A stretch of 8,631 bases of DNA from Candidatus Thorarchaeota archaeon (GTDB lineage: Archaea; Asgardarchaeota; Thorarchaeia; Thorarchaeales; Thorarchaeaceae): positions 1-8,631 of the forward strand of contig WTCK01000262.1 in assembly GCA_013138615.1 (NCBI GenBank), written 5' to 3'. This document shows, one piece after another, positions 6,673 through 8,631 of the stretch; position 1 is the first letter of the stretch, and each line of letters begins with the position of its first letter. The notes beneath the pieces are model-generated. The model worked only from the letters and a program-made list of their open reading frames with translations, was not told where the DNA came from and did not search any database. Made by a program: the position numbers and the translations under genes.

Positions 6673-7491
6673 ATGGCTGAAGAGAGCAAAGAACCAGGCA
6701 AAGTGATGAAGTTCATCCAAGATTATAGAATGAAGATGCTGATACCTGAGCTAATAGTTGTGTTCTGCGTTTTCTACTTGGCGGAAGAAGCGCTCTACGT
6801 GAATATGTACGCAGGGCTAGGCATTTGGGGTCTAATCCTTCAACCACTTTACATGGTTCCGAGCGGGGTCCTGGTTCTCGTGACCGCATTCACGCTTCAT
6901 GGCATCTATCCTCTGGACAACTACCACGAAGGCAAGATATCTGACCTGCCCAAAGCAGCCGTGGTTATGATTATCGTGTCATTCATTCTTCTTCCAGGCT
7001 TAGTCCTGATGCAGATGATTGGCTACTACCTAACAGAAGCTACAGAATTCGTTTCGAGAAACCCATTCTGGGAACGCGTTGAAAGCCTTGGAGACCTCCT
7101 ATTCTACGCGGGTCCAGTGTTCTTCGTAGGACTGCAATGGTGGCTGCTAATACCTGTGTTCTTCCTATCACAAGGTATCGATGGAATCCACAAGATTGCA
7201 CATCATGAAACCTCGAGCGAGAAGATCACCGCGATATTCTACTTCCTATTCCCCATCTCTATGCCGTTCTTCTTTAACCCAGTTGAAATTATGGCGATGG
7301 CGGCGGTTTCGATTCCAGCATTTGCATTCTACTCCTACATAAGACCGTACTATACGTATGTAACAGCAGTGCATACCCTAACATTCGCACTTCTCGTTGT
7401 TGTCGCACTATTCCTTGCGCCGTACCTTCCTCTGTTGAATTTGTGGTATCCAGGGTTCATACCGCCCCACGTACCTCCTCGGCTATGGTGA
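6673..7491 (+). CDS. Polytopic membrane protein of unknown function
   Basis: I do not recognise this 272-residue protein. After a short charged N-terminus (MAEESKEPGK) it carries about six to seven hydrophobic segments, near residues 22-40, 48-75, 88-113, 134-160, 180-212 and 222-250, which places it in the cytoplasmic membrane. Charged loops hold YPLDNYHEGK (76-85) and DGIHKIAHHETSSEK (164-178), the latter with three His residues that could bind metal, though this is speculation. The C-terminal tail is rich in Pro and aromatic residues (LWYPGFIPPHVPPRLW). No transporter or enzyme signature is visible. It begins 79 bases after the methyltransferase-like gene with its own TATA-like box and ribosome-binding site. 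The next gene converges on it with 98 bases between, in which I see no clear terminator hairpin. Confidence 0.8.
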   Translation: MAEESKEPGKVMKFIQDYRMKMLIPELIVVFCVFYLAEEALYVNMYAGLGIWGLILQPLYMVPSGVLVLVTAFTLHGIYPLDNYHEGKISDLPKAAVVMIIVSFILLPGLVLMQMIGYYLTEATEFVSRNPFWERVESLGDLLFYAGPVFFVGLQWWLLIPVFFLSQGIDGIHKIAHHETSSEKITAIFYFLFPISMPFFFNPVEIMAMAAVSIPAFAFYSYIRPYYTYVTAVHTLTFALLVVVALFLAPYLPLLNLWYPGFIPPHVPPRLW

Positions 7492-7589
7492 CACAATTCC
7501 AAGTAAACAGCAAGAGCATTGCCAACTTGAAACCCAGCATTGCAGCAGCCGGCATATCAAGTCAGTATAGCTAAGATCGTGCTGCGATG

Positions 7590-7892
7590 CTACTCCGCAT
7601 CATCAAAGGTGGGCTTTCGCGTTGCTACGGCCTCGTCTTCTTCTCTCAACTTGTGCTGGAATGGCCTGCCTTGGCCATAGATTGCCGGATCAGCATTGCG
7701 AGTTTTTGACATTATCGTGCCAAAGCCGATAACTTGGATTATGACAGAAACAATGCCTATGAGGAAGACTTCAAGGAAAAATTCGTGTTCGAATAGCTGG
7801 GTGAACCAAACGTAGGGATATACGACCGCCTGGATTGCGATTCCAGTCATCATCATCAAGACCCATTTATTTGTCCAGTTCGTTGCGACCAT
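7590..7892 (-). CDS. Small two-helix membrane protein, function unknown
   Basis: This unrecognised protein has about 100 residues from the ATG at 7892. It has two hydrophobic segments, roughly residues 9-30 (KWVLMMMTGIAIQAVVYPYVWF) and 39-60 (FFLEVFLIGIVSVIIQVIGFGTIM), followed by a charged, hydrophilic C-terminal tail of about 40 residues (REEDEAVATRKPTFDDAE). A GTG at 7901 is an alternative start adding three residues; the ATG is preferred because GTGAT, four bases upstream, resembles part of the archaeal GGTGATC site. The clear membrane pattern and charged tail support a real gene over a chance frame. It is convergent with the preceding membrane-protein gene. A TATA-like box at 7952-7959 could drive it. 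Confidence 0.6.
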   Translation of the reverse strand: MVATNWTNKWVLMMMTGIAIQAVVYPYVWFTQLFEHEFFLEVFLIGIVSVIIQVIGFGTIMSKTRNADPAIYGQGRPFQHKLREEDEAVATRKPTFDDAE

Positions 7893-7901
7893 TGATATCA
7901 C

Positions 7902-8322
7902 AGACCCTCGAACCGAGATTTCGGTGCAATTGCCACGGAAATTCAGTCTTGTAATTAAAGATGCCTATGCCGTTGCCCAAAACTTGTACAATCTTGGACA
8001 TCACTGTCCTTGACTGATGTTCGGTTCCTGATTCATTGAGGTCTGCTCTGCAGATCCTGCTGAATCTGCAACTAGTCTCATGTCCTCTCCACAGGCGTTT
8101 TCTGTTTCCGTCCAACTAGCGGCGACCAAGCTACATGCACGCTCTAGCAATCAGCATTGAACGTCCACACCACTCAATCCTGAGCAGTATGTTATAACCA
8201 CCTACAAAATATCTAAGACTGTACAGATTCTTGACAGCTGTTGCATGCCCTCACTGCTGAAATTTATGGAATTTTTTCTTGAGCTCCTTCGCAAGGATAT
8301 TCGACAAAGCACGGTAGTCCAG
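7902..8322. other. Gene-poor stretch
   Basis: No convincing gene is seen in these 421 bases. They hold the likely promoter of the small membrane-protein gene, a perfect 7-bp inverted repeat (TGCAGAT 8049-8055, ATCTGCA 8064-8070), a palindrome CTGTACAG (8219-8226) in an imperfect larger dyad, and AT-rich stretches near 8190-8215 and 8260-8280. An 82-codon frame on the - strand (8115-7867) overlaps the membrane gene and looks random in composition. No tRNA or CRISPR-like structure was found. Confidence 0.5.
7952..7959 (-). promoter_or_regulatory. Possible TATA-like box of the small membrane-protein gene
   Basis: On the - strand TTTAATTA (7959 to 7952) would start transcription near 7929, giving a leader of about 37 bases before ATG 7892. 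The leader begins with a possible hairpin, ACCGA / TCGGT with a four-base loop (7925 to 7912), overlapping a second one, CTCG / CGAG. Support is sequence resemblance and spacing only. Confidence 0.3.
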
Positions 8323-8631
8323 CTAACCATCTTCAGTCGCAAGTTCATCGCTTCTGATGTGTTCATTGTTGTCTTCATCTGGAGGTGAGGTCACACTCAC
8401 TCCAAGTTCTTCCAGTATCTCTTCGAGGAGTGCATCTGGGCCCTTTGCAGCTACGTAAGCTTGTAGGGTTCGCTTCACGAGAATTCGCAGAGTTTCTGGA
8501 GTTACGTCACAGGTGGTATCGGTTTCTACGGTCCATCTACCTTCAGCTGGTTCGAAATTCATGACAGATATCGCCTTGATGAAGCGGCCCAATCCGTCGA
8601 TTTCTGCTTCAATCCTAGCAGCGCTCTCAAT
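8323..8631 (-). CDS. Unrecognised acidic protein, 5'-truncated by window edge
   Basis: The frame is open to the last base of the window and supplies the final 102 residues of a longer protein; the TTG at 8592 is therefore not necessarily a start. The visible part begins with a helix-like segment with coiled-coil spacing (IESAARIEAEIDGLGRFIKA), passes through a strand-like stretch with GRWTVETD, then a helix rich in Leu and Ala (PETLRILVKRTLQAYVAAKG) and an acidic helix (DALLEEILEELG). It ends in a disordered acidic tail (PPDEDNNEHIRSDELATEDG). It has no membrane segment and no catalytic motif I can name. The composition is that of a genuine soluble protein, possibly a regulatory or scaffold protein, but I cannot assign a family. 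Confidence 0.6.
   Translation of the reverse strand: MESAARIEAEIDGLGRFIKAISVMNFEPAEGRWTVETDTTCDVTPETLRILVKRTLQAYVAAKGPDALLEEILEELGVSVTSPPDEDNNEHIRSDELATEDG

Noticed and set aside
7893..7915. T-loop-like GGTTCGAGG string on the - strand suggesting a tRNA
   Set aside because: The flanking bases cannot form the five-pair T stem and no acceptor or anticodon stem can be built around it.
8001..8081. 26-residue frame on the - strand (ATG 8081) with GGAGAGG two bases upstream, its stop overlapping an ATG as TGATG
   Set aside because: The site is too close to the start, the peptide is too short to judge, and it contains the 7-bp inverted repeat; no independent support.
7867..8115. 82-codon frame on the - strand
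   Set aside because: It overlaps the start of the small membrane-protein gene, begins with a poor start, and has no coherent domain or composition.
1..8631. CRISPR arrays, insertion sequences, integrase genes or attachment repeats
   Set aside because: No regularly spaced repeats, transposase motifs or long terminal repeats were seen on either strand.

Overview
The window most likely comes from an archaeon of moderate GC content. The evidence is an RFC-type clamp-loader ATPase, a small protein of the archaeal DUF2240 type, TATA-like boxes about 25-30 bases before likely starts, and GGAGGT / GGTG ribosome-binding sites matching the archaeal 16S tail. Two genes have strong bacterial (actinobacterial-type) relatives: the XPB helicase and the XPB N-domain-like protein. 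The lineage cannot be fixed from the sequence alone; an Asgard archaeon, for example of the thorarchaeal kind, is a guess and no more.

Layout: (1) 1-1225, + strand, the helicase core and C-terminus of an XPB DNA helicase whose N-terminus lies outside the window. (2) 1222-2205, - strand, an aminoglycoside-phosphotransferase-like kinase, tail to tail with XPB with overlapping stop codons. (3) 2269-2556, + strand, a DUF2240-like small protein that shares one short bidirectional promoter with the kinase. (4) 2553-3668, - strand, a divergent RFC small-subunit-like AAA+ ATPase, again tail to tail with overlapping stops. (5) 3840-6593, + strand, a compact two-gene operon: a 570-residue protein with an XPB/Ssl2 N-domain-like C-terminal half and a terminal Cys cluster, then a zinc-type UROD/MetE-superfamily methyltransferase-like protein. 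(6) 6673-7491, + strand, a polytopic membrane protein of unknown function. (7) 7590-7892, - strand, a small two-helix membrane protein. (8) 7893-8322, no convincing gene. (9) 8323-8631, - strand, the C-terminus of an unrecognised acidic protein that runs off the window.

The most interesting part is 1-6593. It combines a bacterial-type XPB, a stand-alone protein resembling the domain that precedes the XPB helicase core, an unusual RFC paralogue with a large charged insertion and a changed sensor-1 position, and a putative Zn methyltransferase co-transcribed with the XPB-like partner. In actinobacteria a protein of this helicase-associated type sits beside XPB. Here the two are a few kb apart, separated by clamp-loader-like and kinase genes. 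A DNA repair or DNA-remodelling neighbourhood is a reasonable inference, but the sequence does not prove the genes act together. The RFC-like gene shows a plausible regulated promoter: a perfect 6-bp inverted repeat flanks its TATA-like element.
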